Source: a candidate division KSB1 bacterium
GTDB lineage: Bacteria; Zhuqueibacterota; Zhuqueibacteria; Thermofontimicrobiales; Thermofontimicrobiaceae
Direction: 5' to 3'
Assembly (NCBI GenBank): GCA_034506395.1
Contig: JAPDPQ010000007.1
Location: forward strand, 124,001-188,000
Length of the DNA stretch: 64,000 nucleotides
The number at the start of each line of letters is the position of its first letter. Positions within the stretch are counted from its first letter, which is position 1. The position numbers and the translations under genes are program-made. The notes beneath the pieces are model-generated. The model did no database searches, was not told the DNA's origin, and was given only the letters and a program-made list of their open reading frames with translations. Of the stretch, positions 18,865 through 29,051 are shown piece by piece.

Positions 18865-19455
18865 AACAATGGGAACTCGATTTCTCCGGCAGAAGTTATA
18901 TTAGAAAAAATTAAAGCTGACTTTGCGAGGAATGGTCCTCTCACGTTCCGCTAATTAACTCTAACTTGATCGTTTAACTGCTCACAAAACCACGGAGGTC
19001 GATAGTTAAACTTGCTTCTGGGTTAATTGGTTTCTTACGCCTGATGGATCGGCCAACGATGATGGTGTTATTTGGTAATCTGGTCGGTTCATTAGAACCA
19101 GTCTATCTGGCGAAAGGAAACCTCATATTTTCTCTTGCGGCAAATTTTTTTGGTTCAATTTGAATTGTAGCTGGGTTGTCATGGGCCAGAATGGTCGCTG
19201 GTGCCATTGATACAGTCTTGCATATTTATTAGCAATAAGGCATTGTATGCCCGGCGTACATCACCCATAAATATTCAATTCCGTTCCCTGTTGGTCGAAG
19301 GTGAAAATAGGAGAGCGAATGGCTCTCTCTCTATGATTTCTATCTGCGGCCAAGCAGTTCTTTCGTGATGCTTTTTAAGCAATTTTAGGAATTCAAATCG
19401 AATATTCATTCAATCCTGGATTCAGGGACGAAATTTATCCTGAACCTTTAGCATC
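18865..19455. other. Divergent intergenic region between lptF and sprA
   Basis: No gene is recognised. It contains a hairpin GAGAGC (19311-19316)/GCTCTC (19322-19327), extended by ATAG/CTAT with a bulge, about 130 bp before sprA. No convincing promoter was found for either flanking gene. Confidence 0.4.
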
Positions 19456-22400
19456 ATGGCAAGTTTAACTATTGAGTCCATTCGAGAGCTGTCAAATAAC
19501 ACGACGAAATTCATGGTATTTGGTATTAAAATCGGATCGAAATCTCCAGCGCAGCAGATTGTCTTGATTTCGATTTTTTTTTCATTCATCTTGATGGCAA
19601 CCGCTCCCGGTTTTAGCTCTGACCGAGATCGCTATTGTGGATTGAAATTAAATTCCAATCAACAATATGGAATTTCGCTGTTCAATCGCCAGCCAGATCC
19701 GTGGCTATCGCTAAATGGCCCCAGTCGTCCCCTGCTCAAGTTAACTCCCAGCAGCTTGAAACGAAACGTCGAAATCGACAGCACTGGTCAGTATGTCACG
19801 ATCCAGGAGACCATGTTTGGCCAGCAAGTTCATTTGCCAGCCAGATATACTTTGAAGGAATACACCGACTATTTTCGAGAGCAAAATCAGATTCTTCTGT
19901 GGCAGAATTATAAAATTCGCCAGCTCACTGGTGATAAATCGGATCAGCAGAATAAAGGTGGAATTGAAATCGCGATTCCGGTGCGGATCCGCAGCCGTGC
20001 CTTCCAGACCATCTTCGGGGGCGATCGCGTCTCATTATCTGTCACAGGGCAGATCAATATTCAGGGTGGGTTGCGTCATGAAAGTCGCAGCCAGGTTCGT
20101 GACGCATTGAGCCGCGGCTCCAATTACAATTTTAAAATGGAGCAAACCCAAAATTTCAAAGTTCAGGGCAATGTGGGCGACAAGGTAACTGTCAGCGTGG
20201 ATCAGGACAGCGAGCGGCCATTTGATTTCGAGAATACGGTAAAATTGAATTACACTGGCTATGATGACGAGATCCTCCAGTCGGTTCAAGCTGGGAACAT
20301 TTCATTATCGCTACCAGCTACGCGATTTGTATCGTTTAGCGCTCAAAATAGTGGCCTGTTTGGCATCAAATCGGAATCCCAAATTGGCAATTTCCATTTA
20401 ACTACCATTGCCAGTCAAGAAAAAGGAGAGAATAAGACGCTGACGATTACCGGCGGTGCAGAAGAGGGCCGTTTTGTAATCAAGGATTATAATTTCATGA
20501 ATGGCGTCTATTTCTTTGTGGATAGCCTGTACCGCTCCCAATATGAAAAAATTGACCCCACCACTGGTGCCCGAACTTATAATGGAAATCGCATTATTAC
20601 CAGTTTTGAACTCTATAAATCTGGCCCTGGATATGAACAACGGGAAGGGCGAATTCGAGGCTGGGCATTTGCCGACTCAGCGACCTTGGCGCGGCGCGAT
20701 ACCACCATCATCAACTCGGAAAACGCTCGTGGCTTCTGGATCCGCCTCGAGCAACAGAAGGATTATTTTTTGTGGACCGATCTGGGTAAGATAAAATTAT
20801 TTGTACCAGTGTCTGATAATGAAATGTTGGCGGTAGCGTATCGGACCAAAGGTGGTGTGACTTATGGAGATGTGGAGTTCGATCCGCAGACACAAACGAC
20901 CATTTTCTTGAGGATGCTTAAACCTCAAACGCCTCGCCCCAGCGACCGCACCTGGAAACTGATGCAGCGTAACGTCTATTACTTAGGTGCCCGGAACATT
21001 GACCCCAACGGGTTCGAGCTCAAGATTTTTTTCGACACCCCATCAGGAAATGACGAGGAATCCTACGGCTCGAACTCCTATCTTAAGATCTTCGGTCTGG
21101 ATCGGTTCGACATCAATGGCAATCCCAATCCCGATAATGCGGTGGACGATAACCCTAATTATATTCGGTTGGGAGAGGGGGAATTGGAATTCCCGCGTTT
21201 GGAGCCGTTCGCCCAATCATATGCCTTTGATGGGGATGCAGAGAAAAATATCGAGCTCCCAAAAGAGAAGTTCGTCACCAAAATGTACAATTCCACCATC
21301 CAGAGCGAGATCATCAACGATAGCAAGTTCTATATTCAGGTGAAATCGAAGAACCGTAGCGCCAATTACGATCTGGGGTTTAATGTGATCGAAGGCTCAG
21401 AGGAAGTGATCCTCAATGGCCAGCGGCTTAGGAAGGATACTGATTATATCATCGACTACTACTCTGGTAAGCTCACCATCTTGCGCGAGGAGGCAACCAA
21501 TCCAGCAGCGAACGTCCAAGTCAATTATCAACGCAATGAGATGTTCCAATTGGAAAAGAAAACGCTGCTCGGGATGCGCGGAGAATATAAGCTCTGGGAG
21601 AACTCGTTCATCGGCGGCACGTTTTTGTATATGAATCAGAGCACGCTGGATCAGAAGGTACGGGTGGATAAAGGTCCGATGCGGAATTTGATCTGGGATA
21701 TCAATAGTTCAATCAAGTTCGAACCCAATTTCCTGACTCGGGCGATCGATGCGTTTCCCATCATATCAACCAAAGCCCCATCGCGCTTCAATTTTGAGGG
21801 CGAGATCGCCCAAATCCTTCCCAATCCCAATACGCTAAATAATGAATCGACCAAAGACCCTGACGGCGTCGCTTATATCGATGATTTTGAAGCTGCCAAA
21901 AAGATTACCCCACTGGGCGTTATCCGCAATGCCTGGCGAGAGTGTTCATCGCCATTGGAGGTGGGACGGATTCCGGACCCGACCAATGATTGGCGGACCA
22001 CTTTCAATGTCTATAAAAAGCGGGGAAGATTGAAATGGTGGAACCCGTATGAGCAGCGCGCGATCAATGAAATCTGGCCCAATCGCGATACCCATAATCC
22101 CAATACTCCCCAGCGAGTACATGTGCTGGTGATGAATTTTGAGCCAGTGAAAAAAGAGCAGCTCCCCAACGACCCAGATTATCGGCCCGAACAATCATGG
22201 GGCGGCATCATGCGCTGGCTATCGGCTGGATATGCGGATCAATCAGATACGAAGTTCATCGAGATCTGGGTGAAGCGCAATAACAGCAAAGCGCGGCTGC
22301 ACATTGACCTGGGACAAATTTCCGAGGACGTGATCCCGAATGGAATGTTAGATACGGAAGATATCCCGATCAATGGGATCAAGAACAATTTGCTCGACAC

Positions 22401-25400
22401 CGGAGAGGACACAGGCATCGATGGAATGAAGGGCCGCGACCCCGAGGATTGGTGGGACATTAATAGGAACGGGGTGCGGGATGAAGGTGAGCCAATCAGC
22501 TATGACGATTGGGAGTACGCCACTGGCAGTAGCAACTACGAATACATCAATGGAACAGAGGGAAATGAGCGCGATCCGGGCGGCCGATACCCTGATAGTG
22601 AAGACCTCAATAATAACGGCTCGCTGGATATGCGCAACGACTATTTTGAATACAGCATTTCGCTGGCCGAAGATCATCCCGACACTGCTTACATCAAAGG
22701 TGGTCAGGATAATCCCTATGGCTGGCGCATGTATCGCATTCCGTTGATCGATTACAAGAAGAAAGTTGGCAACCCAGATAAATCTCGAATCGAATTCGCT
22801 CGTATCTGGATCGATAGCACTGCCACAGAAACCCAAATCGAAATAGCGGAAATTAATCTGGTCGGCAATGATTGGCGCGAGATGGGAGTGGCATTAGATG
22901 ACCTTAGCCCATACGATGCATCCAACGATACAACGGTGGTAGCGGCGGTGACCAACACACACGATAACGATGACTATATTCCGCCGCCAGGCGTCCGCGG
23001 GGTGATTGATCGAGTCTATCGCATCGAATCGAAAGAACAATCGCTCGTCATGCAGATCAATGGCTTGAAACCTGGCGCCAGTGGCATCCTTCGCAAAACG
23101 TTCTTCCAATCTGAAAATTACATCACCTACAAAAAGATGAAGATGTTCATCCATGGGGGAGATGCACTGGGGACTAATTTTTCCAAAGACAAAACGAGCA
23201 TTGAATTGTTTGTCCGATTTGGTTCGGATGACAACAATTATTTCGAATATCGCACGCTGGTGTTCGAGGGCTGGGAGGGGAATGACATGGAAATCGATCT
23301 GGCGGCAATCGCTGCATTAAAACAAGATTCTACCCTCTACAATCCCATTACTGGGATTATCGACTCAAGTTTTGCTGATGGGACTAGGCACTATCGAATC
23401 AAGGGTCGACCGGCGTTGACCAATATTCGGCAACTGGTTCTAGGGGTCAAAAATATCTCCAATGTCGATTCACCATATAGCACCAATAATAATCTTCCGT
23501 TCTGGGGCGAGATTTGGGTCAATGAGTGGCGACTCTCTGGCGTTCGAAAGGATAAAGGGTTTGCTTATCGATCCCGCGTCGAGCTGCAGGTGGCTGATGT
23601 ATTTGGGATCAACGGCGAAATCAATAAAAAGGACGCAGATTTTCACAATATCAACGAGCGCTTTGGCCGAGGGGATAATGAGACCAGTGGGAATCTCAGC
23701 GGCAATGTGTCACTTCATAAGTTTCTCCCACAATCCTGGGGGTTTTCATTGCCGATGAACTTTAATTATTCGCGAAGAGTGGCCACCCCTAAATATTTAC
23801 CAGGCAGCGATATTCTCTATCAAAATGCAACTCTTGAAAAGCAAATGATCAGCCGAAGCGCCAGCGAAAGCTTCGGCTGGGGGGTATCGCTGAAAAAGAA
23901 CACTCGCTCCAATAATTTCTTTATCAAAAACACACTCGATCAACTTTCGGTGAGTTACAATACCGCCCAGTCGTACGATACCACGTCTACGCATTTCTAC
24001 TCAACGCGCCAGAGCCATGCGGCCAACATCAGCTATGGCATCCCATTTCCGAGAGATAAATCGATCCGACCGTTCAAATGGTTGGGAAATGCCCCAATCA
24101 TCAAGAAGTTAGCTGAAATGGAGTTTTATTATCTCCCAACGACGTTCAACGTTAGGACCTCAGGCAATATCTCAAGCTCTCGAGCGTTGACGCGCGATAG
24201 TGTGTCGACCAATAATCGTCAAGCGATCGTCTCGCGCGACATTCAATTAGGTGTTCAGCCGTTTAGAAGCCTCACTGTGGATTTTTCCCGTTCGTATACA
24301 AATGACTTGAGAAATTCGACCGATCCCTGGGGATCTTTGCGCAAATTTGAGATTGGCGAGCTCACCGATATCGACCAATCGTTCAGCACCCGTTATAATC
24401 CTCAGTTCTTCCGCTGGTTGAAAACAAGTTTCACCCAATCAGCCGGCTTCAAGTTCAGCAACAATTTGCAACTCAAGGATCGGGGGCGCAGCGCATCCAA
24501 TAACATCTCGATAACCGGAAACTTAACATTCGATGCGGATCAACTGGTCAAATCGATCTTTCGTCCGACTCCAAAGGTGCCCGCTAAGCCACCCAGGACA
24601 CCATCAAAGGCACAGTTAGATGAAGAAACATTGCAAAAGAAATCGGACAAAAAAGACAAACCAGATGAGAAAAAACAATCCGGGTTGAGCCCTTGGAAGA
24701 TGGTTGGCAGTGGATTGCAATTTTTCACCAGCCGAATTCAACCCATCAATATCAATGTGACTGAGCGAAAAAACTCCAGTCAATCTGGTTTGGATCCCAG
24801 TGGTGGCTTGCCGCCGCTGCGCTATATGTTTGGCCTGACCGACTCCACAGGGATTCCCAGCGTTGCCAGTGCTGGGACCAATAATATGTCGTTCCGCGAA
24901 TCGAAAAGCATCGGCCTATCTAGTGGTTTCAATATCATCAAGCAAATGGACCTCAGTTTGAAATTTAGTCATGATGAAAATACGAATCAGACAACGCTAA
25001 AGACTGGGGACCTTTCGGATTCATGGTTTTTTATGGAGACCAAAGGCACTGGTGATCAGACCAAGCAGGGATTTTACATACCAGAATGGTCGCTGCGCTG
25101 GACCGGTCTAGAACGCTTCAATTTCCTGAAGAAGTTCGTCCAGCGCATGAGTTTTGATCATAATTTTTCTGGCCGGCGACAGCTTTCTTGGCAGGATAAC
25201 AAGGAAAAGAAAACTCGCATCAATTATACCAAGCAATTTCGGCCGCTGGCTGGCTTTAATCTAACGCTCAAAAAGAATATCAATGTCAATATCCGTTACA
25301 ACCTGTCCGAGGATGTGAATCTCACCTTGTCGGGCGGCTCGGGCGGACAAAAAAATGAAAGTTCCGACCTGTCGATTACTGGTTCCTACGCTCATAGTGG

Positions 25401-25698
25401 CGGCTTGCGCCTGCCATTTCCTTTTTTGAAGAATAAAGAACTGAAGAACAACATGGATATGCAGGTCACTCTAAGCTGGAACAAGAATGTTGGCTATCAG
25501 AAATTAGGCAATCAGGGTTGGACATCAACCAGAGAGACCTCATCGCTCAATTTCGAGCCGCGGCTCACGTATTCGTTCAGCCAAAATGTACGCGGGGGCA
25601 TGAATCTCAAGATCGGCAAGAACAGCAATAAGATGGTGGGCGATACAACGATTAAAGAATTTGGCATTCACGTCAGCATTCTCATCAGCGGTCGATAG
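19456..25698 (+). CDS. sprA: SprA, outer-membrane translocon of the type IX secretion system
   Basis: A 2080-residue protein matching SprA, the giant 36-stranded barrel through which T9SS cargo leaves the cell. A hydrophobic export signal lies near residues 36-55. The conserved SprA blocks are present, including a Y-I-D-D-F-E-A-A-K segment near residue 810 and the S-K-F-Y-I-Q-V-K-S-K-N-R-S-A-N-Y segment near 630, followed by long amphipathic beta-strand-rich stretches to the C-terminus. A Pro/Lys-rich, probably disordered insert lies near residues 1700-1740. The four secreted proteins with type A sorting domains in this window are its expected clients. It is followed 13 bp later by the M28 peptidase gene. 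Other T9SS genes (sov, porV, gldKLMN) are not in the window. Confidence 0.93.
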   Translation: MASLTIESIRELSNNTTKFMVFGIKIGSKSPAQQIVLISIFFSFILMATAPGFSSDRDRYCGLKLNSNQQYGISLFNRQPDPWLSLNGPSRPLLKLTPSSLKRNVEIDSTGQYVTIQETMFGQQVHLPARYTLKEYTDYFREQNQILLWQNYKIRQLTGDKSDQQNKGGIEIAIPVRIRSRAFQTIFGGDRVSLSVTGQINIQGGLRHESRSQVRDALSRGSNYNFKMEQTQNFKVQGNVGDKVTVSVDQDSERPFDFENTVKLNYTGYDDEILQSVQAGNISLSLPATRFVSFSAQNSGLFGIKSESQIGNFHLTTIASQEKGENKTLTITGGAEEGRFVIKDYNFMNGVYFFVDSLYRSQYEKIDPTTGARTYNGNRIITSFELYKSGPGYEQREGRIRGWAFADSATLARRDTTIINSENARGFWIRLEQQKDYFLWTDLGKIKLFVPVSDNEMLAVAYRTKGGVTYGDVEFDPQTQTTIFLRMLKPQTPRPSDRTWKLMQRNVYYLGARNIDPNGFELKIFFDTPSGNDEESYGSNSYLKIFGLDRFDINGNPNPDNAVDDNPNYIRLGEGELEFPRLEPFAQSYAFDGDAEKNIELPKEKFVTKMYNSTIQSEIINDSKFYIQVKSKNRSANYDLGFNVIEGSEEVILNGQRLRKDTDYIIDYYSGKLTILREEATNPAANVQVNYQRNEMFQLEKKTLLGMRGEYKLWENSFIGGTFLYMNQSTLDQKVRVDKGPMRNLIWDINSSIKFEPNFLTRAIDAFPIISTKAPSRFNFEGEIAQILPNPNTLNNESTKDPDGVAYIDDFEAAKKITPLGVIRNAWRECSSPLEVGRIPDPTNDWRTTFNVYKKRGRLKWWNPYEQRAINEIWPNRDTHNPNTPQRVHVLVMNFEPVKKEQLPNDPDYRPEQSWGGIMRWLSAGYADQSDTKFIEIWVKRNNSKARLHIDLGQISEDVIPNGMLDTEDIPINGIKNNLLDTGEDTGIDGMKGRDPEDWWDINRNGVRDEGEPISYDDWEYATGSSNYEYINGTEGNERDPGGRYPDSEDLNNNGSLDMRNDYFEYSISLAEDHPDTAYIKGGQDNPYGWRMYRIPLIDYKKKVGNPDKSRIEFARIWIDSTATETQIEIAEINLVGNDWREMGVALDDLSPYDASNDTTVVAAVTNTHDNDDYIPPPGVRGVIDRVYRIESKEQSLVMQINGLKPGASGILRKTFFQSENYITYKKMKMFIHGGDALGTNFSKDKTSIELFVRFGSDDNNYFEYRTLVFEGWEGNDMEIDLAAIAALKQDSTLYNPITGIIDSSFADGTRHYRIKGRPALTNIRQLVLGVKNISNVDSPYSTNNNLPFWGEIWVNEWRLSGVRKDKGFAYRSRVELQVADVFGINGEINKKDADFHNINERFGRGDNETSGNLSGNVSLHKFLPQSWGFSLPMNFNYSRRVATPKYLPGSDILYQNATLEKQMISRSASESFGWGVSLKKNTRSNNFFIKNTLDQLSVSYNTAQSYDTTSTHFYSTRQSHAANISYGIPFPRDKSIRPFKWLGNAPIIKKLAEMEFYYLPTTFNVRTSGNISSSRALTRDSVSTNNRQAIVSRDIQLGVQPFRSLTVDFSRSYTNDLRNSTDPWGSLRKFEIGELTDIDQSFSTRYNPQFFRWLKTSFTQSAGFKFSNNLQLKDRGRSASNNISITGNLTFDADQLVKSIFRPTPKVPAKPPRTPSKAQLDEETLQKKSDKKDKPDEKKQSGLSPWKMVGSGLQFFTSRIQPININVTERKNSSQSGLDPSGGLPPLRYMFGLTDSTGIPSVASAGTNNMSFRESKSIGLSSGFNIIKQMDLSLKFSHDENTNQTTLKTGDLSDSWFFMETKGTGDQTKQGFYIPEWSLRWTGLERFNFLKKFVQRMSFDHNFSGRRQLSWQDNKEKKTRINYTKQFRPLAGFNLTLKKNINVNIRYNLSEDVNLTLSGGSGGQKNESSDLSITGSYAHSGGLRLPFPFLKNKELKNNMDMQVTLSWNKNVGYQKLGNQGWTSTRETSSLNFEPRLTYSFSQNVRGGMNLKIGKNSNKMVGDTTIKEFGIHVSILISGR

Positions 25699-25711
25699 GA
25701 ATTAGCTTGCC

Positions 25712-26629
25712 ATGGCGATACAAATGAAATTGATACGCTCTGCTCAACTACCTCTATTGCTTCTATTGTTGATTGTCCCCGGCTGTCGCAGTCAGGTGGT
25801 TCCCAAATTCGACAGCCGCAATGCATTTCAATATCTGGTAAAGCAATGTGAATTTGGCCCTCGAGTGCCAGGAACGCCCTCCCATTTGAGTTGTCGCGAT
25901 TATCTCATGAGCACGCTTCAGAGCTACGCCGACCGAGTGATGCAACAGCCGTTTCAGGCGATGATGGGACCCGATCAAAAGCGAGTCTCGTGTTACAATA
26001 TCATCGCGAATTTTCAGATGAACAATCCGCGTCGTGTCCTTTTATGCGCGCATTGGGATACACGGCCCTGGGCGGATCTCGATCCAGACCCGGCCAATCG
26101 CAAAAAACCTGTTCCTGGGGCCAATGACGGGGCCTCTGGCGTTGCAATCCTGCTGGAAATCGCCCGAATTTTGAAGCTATCGCCTCCCAAATATGGCGTT
26201 GATATTGTGTTGTTCGATGCTGAAGATTTTGGCAGTTATGGGCGAAATGACACCTGGGCATTGGGCTCAAAACAGTTTGCCAGCCAAGTGGTCCGCAATT
26301 TCCGGCCTGAATTTGGGATCCTTTTGGATATGGTGGGCGATGCGGATCAACAAATTTATATTGAACAAAACTCGCATCGTTTCGCGCGACCTGTGGTGGA
26401 ACGCGTCTGGCGCAAAGCAGATCAACTAGGCATCTCCGAATTTATCCCTGAGATCAAATTTGATGTCTATGACGATCATCTCAATTTGTTGGAAATCGGG
26501 ATTCCCACTATCGATATCATCGATTTCGATTATAAATATTGGCACACCATCGAAGACACGCCCGATAAATGTAGCCCCAAAAGCCTCGAAAACGTCGGCC
26601 GGGTGGTCTTGGGCGTGATTTATGAGTGA
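25712..26629 (+). CDS. M28-family lipoprotein, glutaminyl cyclase/aminopeptidase-like
   Basis: A 305-residue exported zinc enzyme of the M28 family, closest in pattern to glutaminyl-peptide cyclotransferases. The N-terminus is a lipoprotein signal with V-P-G-C as lipobox (Cys about residue 25). Zinc-site motifs are visible: H-W-D-T-R-P near residue 112, N-D-G-A-S-G near 137 with the bridging Asp, D-A-E-D-F-G near 170, and a late Y-W-H-T-I-E-D-T-P near 272. In Bacteroidota, cyclisation of N-terminal Gln is common on exported proteins, and here the gene follows sprA by 13 bp, which suggests a role in maturing secreted proteins; that link is inference. Aminopeptidase activity is the alternative. 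Confidence 0.87.
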   Translation: MAIQMKLIRSAQLPLLLLLLIVPGCRSQVVPKFDSRNAFQYLVKQCEFGPRVPGTPSHLSCRDYLMSTLQSYADRVMQQPFQAMMGPDQKRVSCYNIIANFQMNNPRRVLLCAHWDTRPWADLDPDPANRKKPVPGANDGASGVAILLEIARILKLSPPKYGVDIVLFDAEDFGSYGRNDTWALGSKQFASQVVRNFRPEFGILLDMVGDADQQIYIEQNSHRFARPVVERVWRKADQLGISEFIPEIKFDVYDDHLNLLEIGIPTIDIIDFDYKYWHTIEDTPDKCSPKSLENVGRVVLGVIYE

Positions 26630-27086
26630 TGGAGGTTATGCCCATTACAAATTCGTGGCATTTTTGACACGGTGTTTTTTAGCAACGACTTTTCAGCGAT
26701 CTCGCGATCGCTCGTTCTGCCCTAGCAAGCATACCTAAAAATTCTTCACCAAATGAATGACTGTGATGTTATTTCAGCAGCAGAGGCAGTGAGGTTCACA
26801 GTTGTAACTATCGCTGCCGAAGTTGCCATGAATTTGGCGAGCAACCATCGATTTTGACGTGTGGTTTCAAAAGAAAGCCTCGCTTCGAAAAATAGATTTT
26901 GAGTTCTATCAAATAAGATGATGAGCAAATATAAATTACTCTTGCACCAGCAGGGGCTTGTTGTTCGATCAATCAAGTAGTTGAAAATTGCTCGTATTCG
27001 CCGGCATGAGATGGAATATTATTTGAGCGTTGCAGGAATCTGAAACTAGGCTATAAATGGAGCAATCAATTTGTCCAGGAGGTACG
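26630..27086. other. Intergenic region upstream of exbB
   Basis: It contains a 7-bp hairpin AGCGATC (26695-26701)/GATCGCT (26706-26712) that includes one GCGATCGC octamer. No gene is recognised; AGGAGGT at 27078-27084 serves exbB. Confidence 0.4.
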
Positions 27087-27734
27087 ATGAGTTTGCTTCA
27101 AATCGTGTTGAAAGGCGGTGTACTGATCATCCCGATTTTGCTATGCTCTTTGATCGCTGTAACGATTATTGTCGAGCGCTGGCTATTCTTGCGCAAAGCG
27201 AAGATAAACGCGCGAAGTTTCATTTTGCAGGTGAAAGCGCTGATTCTCAAAAATCGGATTGGTGAGGCGATTCTGTTATGCAAGCGGACTACCGCCCCGG
27301 TTGCCAAAATCACCAAAGCTGCAGTGGAGCGTTACAATCGCCCGCGCATCGAGATCAAAGAGGCGATCGAAAGCACCGGGAAAGTTGAAATCCACAATTT
27401 AGAGAGAGGGCTGGGGGTTCTGAGCACTATTGCCGCCATTGCCCCGCTACTTGGATTTTTGGGTACGGTGACTGGCATGATCCGTGCATTCATCCAGGTG
27501 CAAAACCTCGGCGGCAATGTGGATGCCAGCGTTCTGGCTGGTGGGATCTGGGAGGCGCTGGTCACCACCGCCGCCGGGCTCGTGGTGGGCATCCCCACAC
27601 TGATCGGCTATAATTGGCTTCAGGGACAGGTGGAGGATGTGGTGTTCGAAATGGAGGATAGCTCCACTGCCCTGTTAGACATGCTCATCGAAAAAGGGGA
27701 GTCGCGCGATGGATTTTCAGATGAAACGAACTAA
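27087..27734 (+). CDS. exbB: ExbB/TolQ/MotA-family proton channel
   Basis: The inner-membrane stator of an ExbBD-TonB energy transducer, coupling proton flow to outer-membrane transport. The product has 215 residues with a first membrane helix near residues 10-30 and a paired helix hairpin near 120-185 containing the conserved T-V-x-G-M-I-x-A-F and A-x-x-x-A-L-x-T-T-A-x-G-L segments. The ATG at 27087 is chosen over one at 27057 because AGGAGGT lies immediately upstream. The gene overlaps exbD by 26 bp, and exbD overlaps tonB by 4 bp, so the three are translated as one unit. Confidence 0.92.
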   Translation: MSLLQIVLKGGVLIIPILLCSLIAVTIIVERWLFLRKAKINARSFILQVKALILKNRIGEAILLCKRTTAPVAKITKAAVERYNRPRIEIKEAIESTGKVEIHNLERGLGVLSTIAAIAPLLGFLGTVTGMIRAFIQVQNLGGNVDASVLAGGIWEALVTTAAGLVVGIPTLIGYNWLQGQVEDVVFEMEDSSTALLDMLIEKGESRDGFSDETN

Positions 27735-28116
27735 GATCACCACCTTTTCTCCAATTTCATTGACCGACATCGTGCTGTTGCTTTTGATCTTCTTTTTGTT
27801 GTCGTCTTCGTTTTTCGTTCAGCCCGGCATTAAGGTTTCTCTCCCCAAGGCCATTACTGGCCAGGTGGAAACCAAAGATCGGATTTACCTGACGATCACG
27901 AAAAAGCAGACAATTTATCTGAACAGCCAACTGGTGCTCAGAAGCGAGCTGGCGGAAAAATTGAGCGGGCTCCTAAAAGTTTCCCCTGAGAAATTGGTGG
28001 TGATCCAGGCCGATAAGGATTTAACTTTGGAACAGGCCATCGAAATTATCGATCTGGCCAAAATGGCTGGTGCCCAAAAATTCCTAATTGCGACGCAACC
28101 AGGAGCGAACCCATGA
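27709..28116 (+). CDS. exbD: ExbD/TolR-family biopolymer transport protein
   Basis: A 135-residue protein with one N-terminal membrane helix (I-V-L-L-L-L-I-F-F-L-L) and a periplasmic domain. The proton-carrying Asp is visible in S-L-T-D-I-V-L-L near residue 20, and the periplasmic end has V-V-I-Q-A-D-K-D followed by a helix, as in ExbD. GGGGAG lies seven bases upstream of the ATG, inside the end of exbB. A single ExbD is present here, not the ExbD pair common in Bacteroidota. Confidence 0.92.
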   Translation: MDFQMKRTKITTFSPISLTDIVLLLLIFFLLSSSFFVQPGIKVSLPKAITGQVETKDRIYLTITKKQTIYLNSQLVLRSELAEKLSGLLKVSPEKLVVIQADKDLTLEQAIEIIDLAKMAGAQKFLIATQPGANP

Positions 28117-28889
28117 CGATAATTTTGAAAGATAGAAGGGCTCGGCTGGCCGCTGGAATATCGATCCTGCTGCATTTGATCCTCTTGCTGATTTTTTTCA
28201 TAATCCAATTGGATTTACTACCTCGGCCGGCAGAGTTCACCGAGATCGTGTTCATCAGCGGCCCAACTTGGCAAGCGTCAGTGTTGGCCGCTGAACAACC
28301 CGCTCCTACCGCAAGAATCGATCAGGAGCACCAGGCCGAAGCTTCAGATGTGGTGAATTTGCCGCCGCGCCCTATACCGGAGGATGAACAACCGCTAAAA
28401 ATGCCAGAGCTGCCCAAACAGATCCCCCAGGAACAACCCAAAACGATCCTAGAGCCGAGCGCAGCGAAGGATCGTGACATCTCACCACAGTTGCAGCAAG
28501 CTCCGGTTGGTGCTGAGCAGCATCCTATTGTATCAAAAAGCGAGGGGCTGACGCCAACTGATAAGCCGCTCCCCACGACGGCCATCAGTTCTGACACCTC
28601 AGGTCAAGCACCATTTCATATAGAAGGTCAAGCAGCAGGACGAACCGTTGTTTTCAAGCTCATCCCCGAATATCCACAGGATCGACAAGTGATGGCGACC
28701 ATCAAGATCAGCTTCACCATTCTGCCCAATGGCGATGTAGGAGAAATGATCCCGGTAATAAAATCGGATGCGATATTAGAAAAAATCACCCTGGACGCGC
28801 TGAGACAATGGAAATTCAATCCCCTGCCACCTGACGTGCCACAACGCGTCGAGCGCGGCGTCATTACATTTCGCTATCTATTAAAATAA
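28113..28889 (+). CDS. tonB: TonB-family energy transducer
   Basis: A 258-residue protein with a single N-terminal membrane anchor (residues 12-30), a long Pro/Gln/Glu-rich periplasmic spacer (about 60-160), and a C-terminal TonB domain (about 175-258) with the V-x-F-x-I-L-P-x-G-D-V pattern and an A-L-R-Q-W-K-F-N-P-L-P motif followed by a last strand ending F-R-Y-L-L. It completes the exbB-exbD-tonB operon, which would energise outer-membrane receptors. A hairpin ACCCAATT (28937-28944)/AATTGGGT (28965-28972) without U-run follows. Confidence 0.92.
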   Translation: MTIILKDRRARLAAGISILLHLILLLIFFIIQLDLLPRPAEFTEIVFISGPTWQASVLAAEQPAPTARIDQEHQAEASDVVNLPPRPIPEDEQPLKMPELPKQIPQEQPKTILEPSAAKDRDISPQLQQAPVGAEQHPIVSKSEGLTPTDKPLPTTAISSDTSGQAPFHIEGQAAGRTVVFKLIPEYPQDRQVMATIKISFTILPNGDVGEMIPVIKSDAILEKITLDALRQWKFNPLPPDVPQRVERGVITFRYLLK

Positions 28890-28936
28890 GCCTGAAGTCT
28901 TAAACTCACCAATATGAATAAATGCTCGGTTCAATT

Positions 28937-28972
28937 ACCCAATTCAATATTGGCATCCCGTGAAAATTGGGT
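28937..28972 (+). other. Inverted repeat downstream of tonB
   Basis: Perfect 8-bp arms ACCCAATT and AATTGGGT around a 20-nt loop, with no poly-T. It could end the tonB message weakly or protect its 3' end. Confidence 0.35.
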
Positions 28973-29051
28973 GTGAAATAAGATGATTTAAAAATTATTA
29001 AGCTTTGGTTTGAATTCAGTCATTGGCATAAGAATTGAAGGAGAGAGGGAC

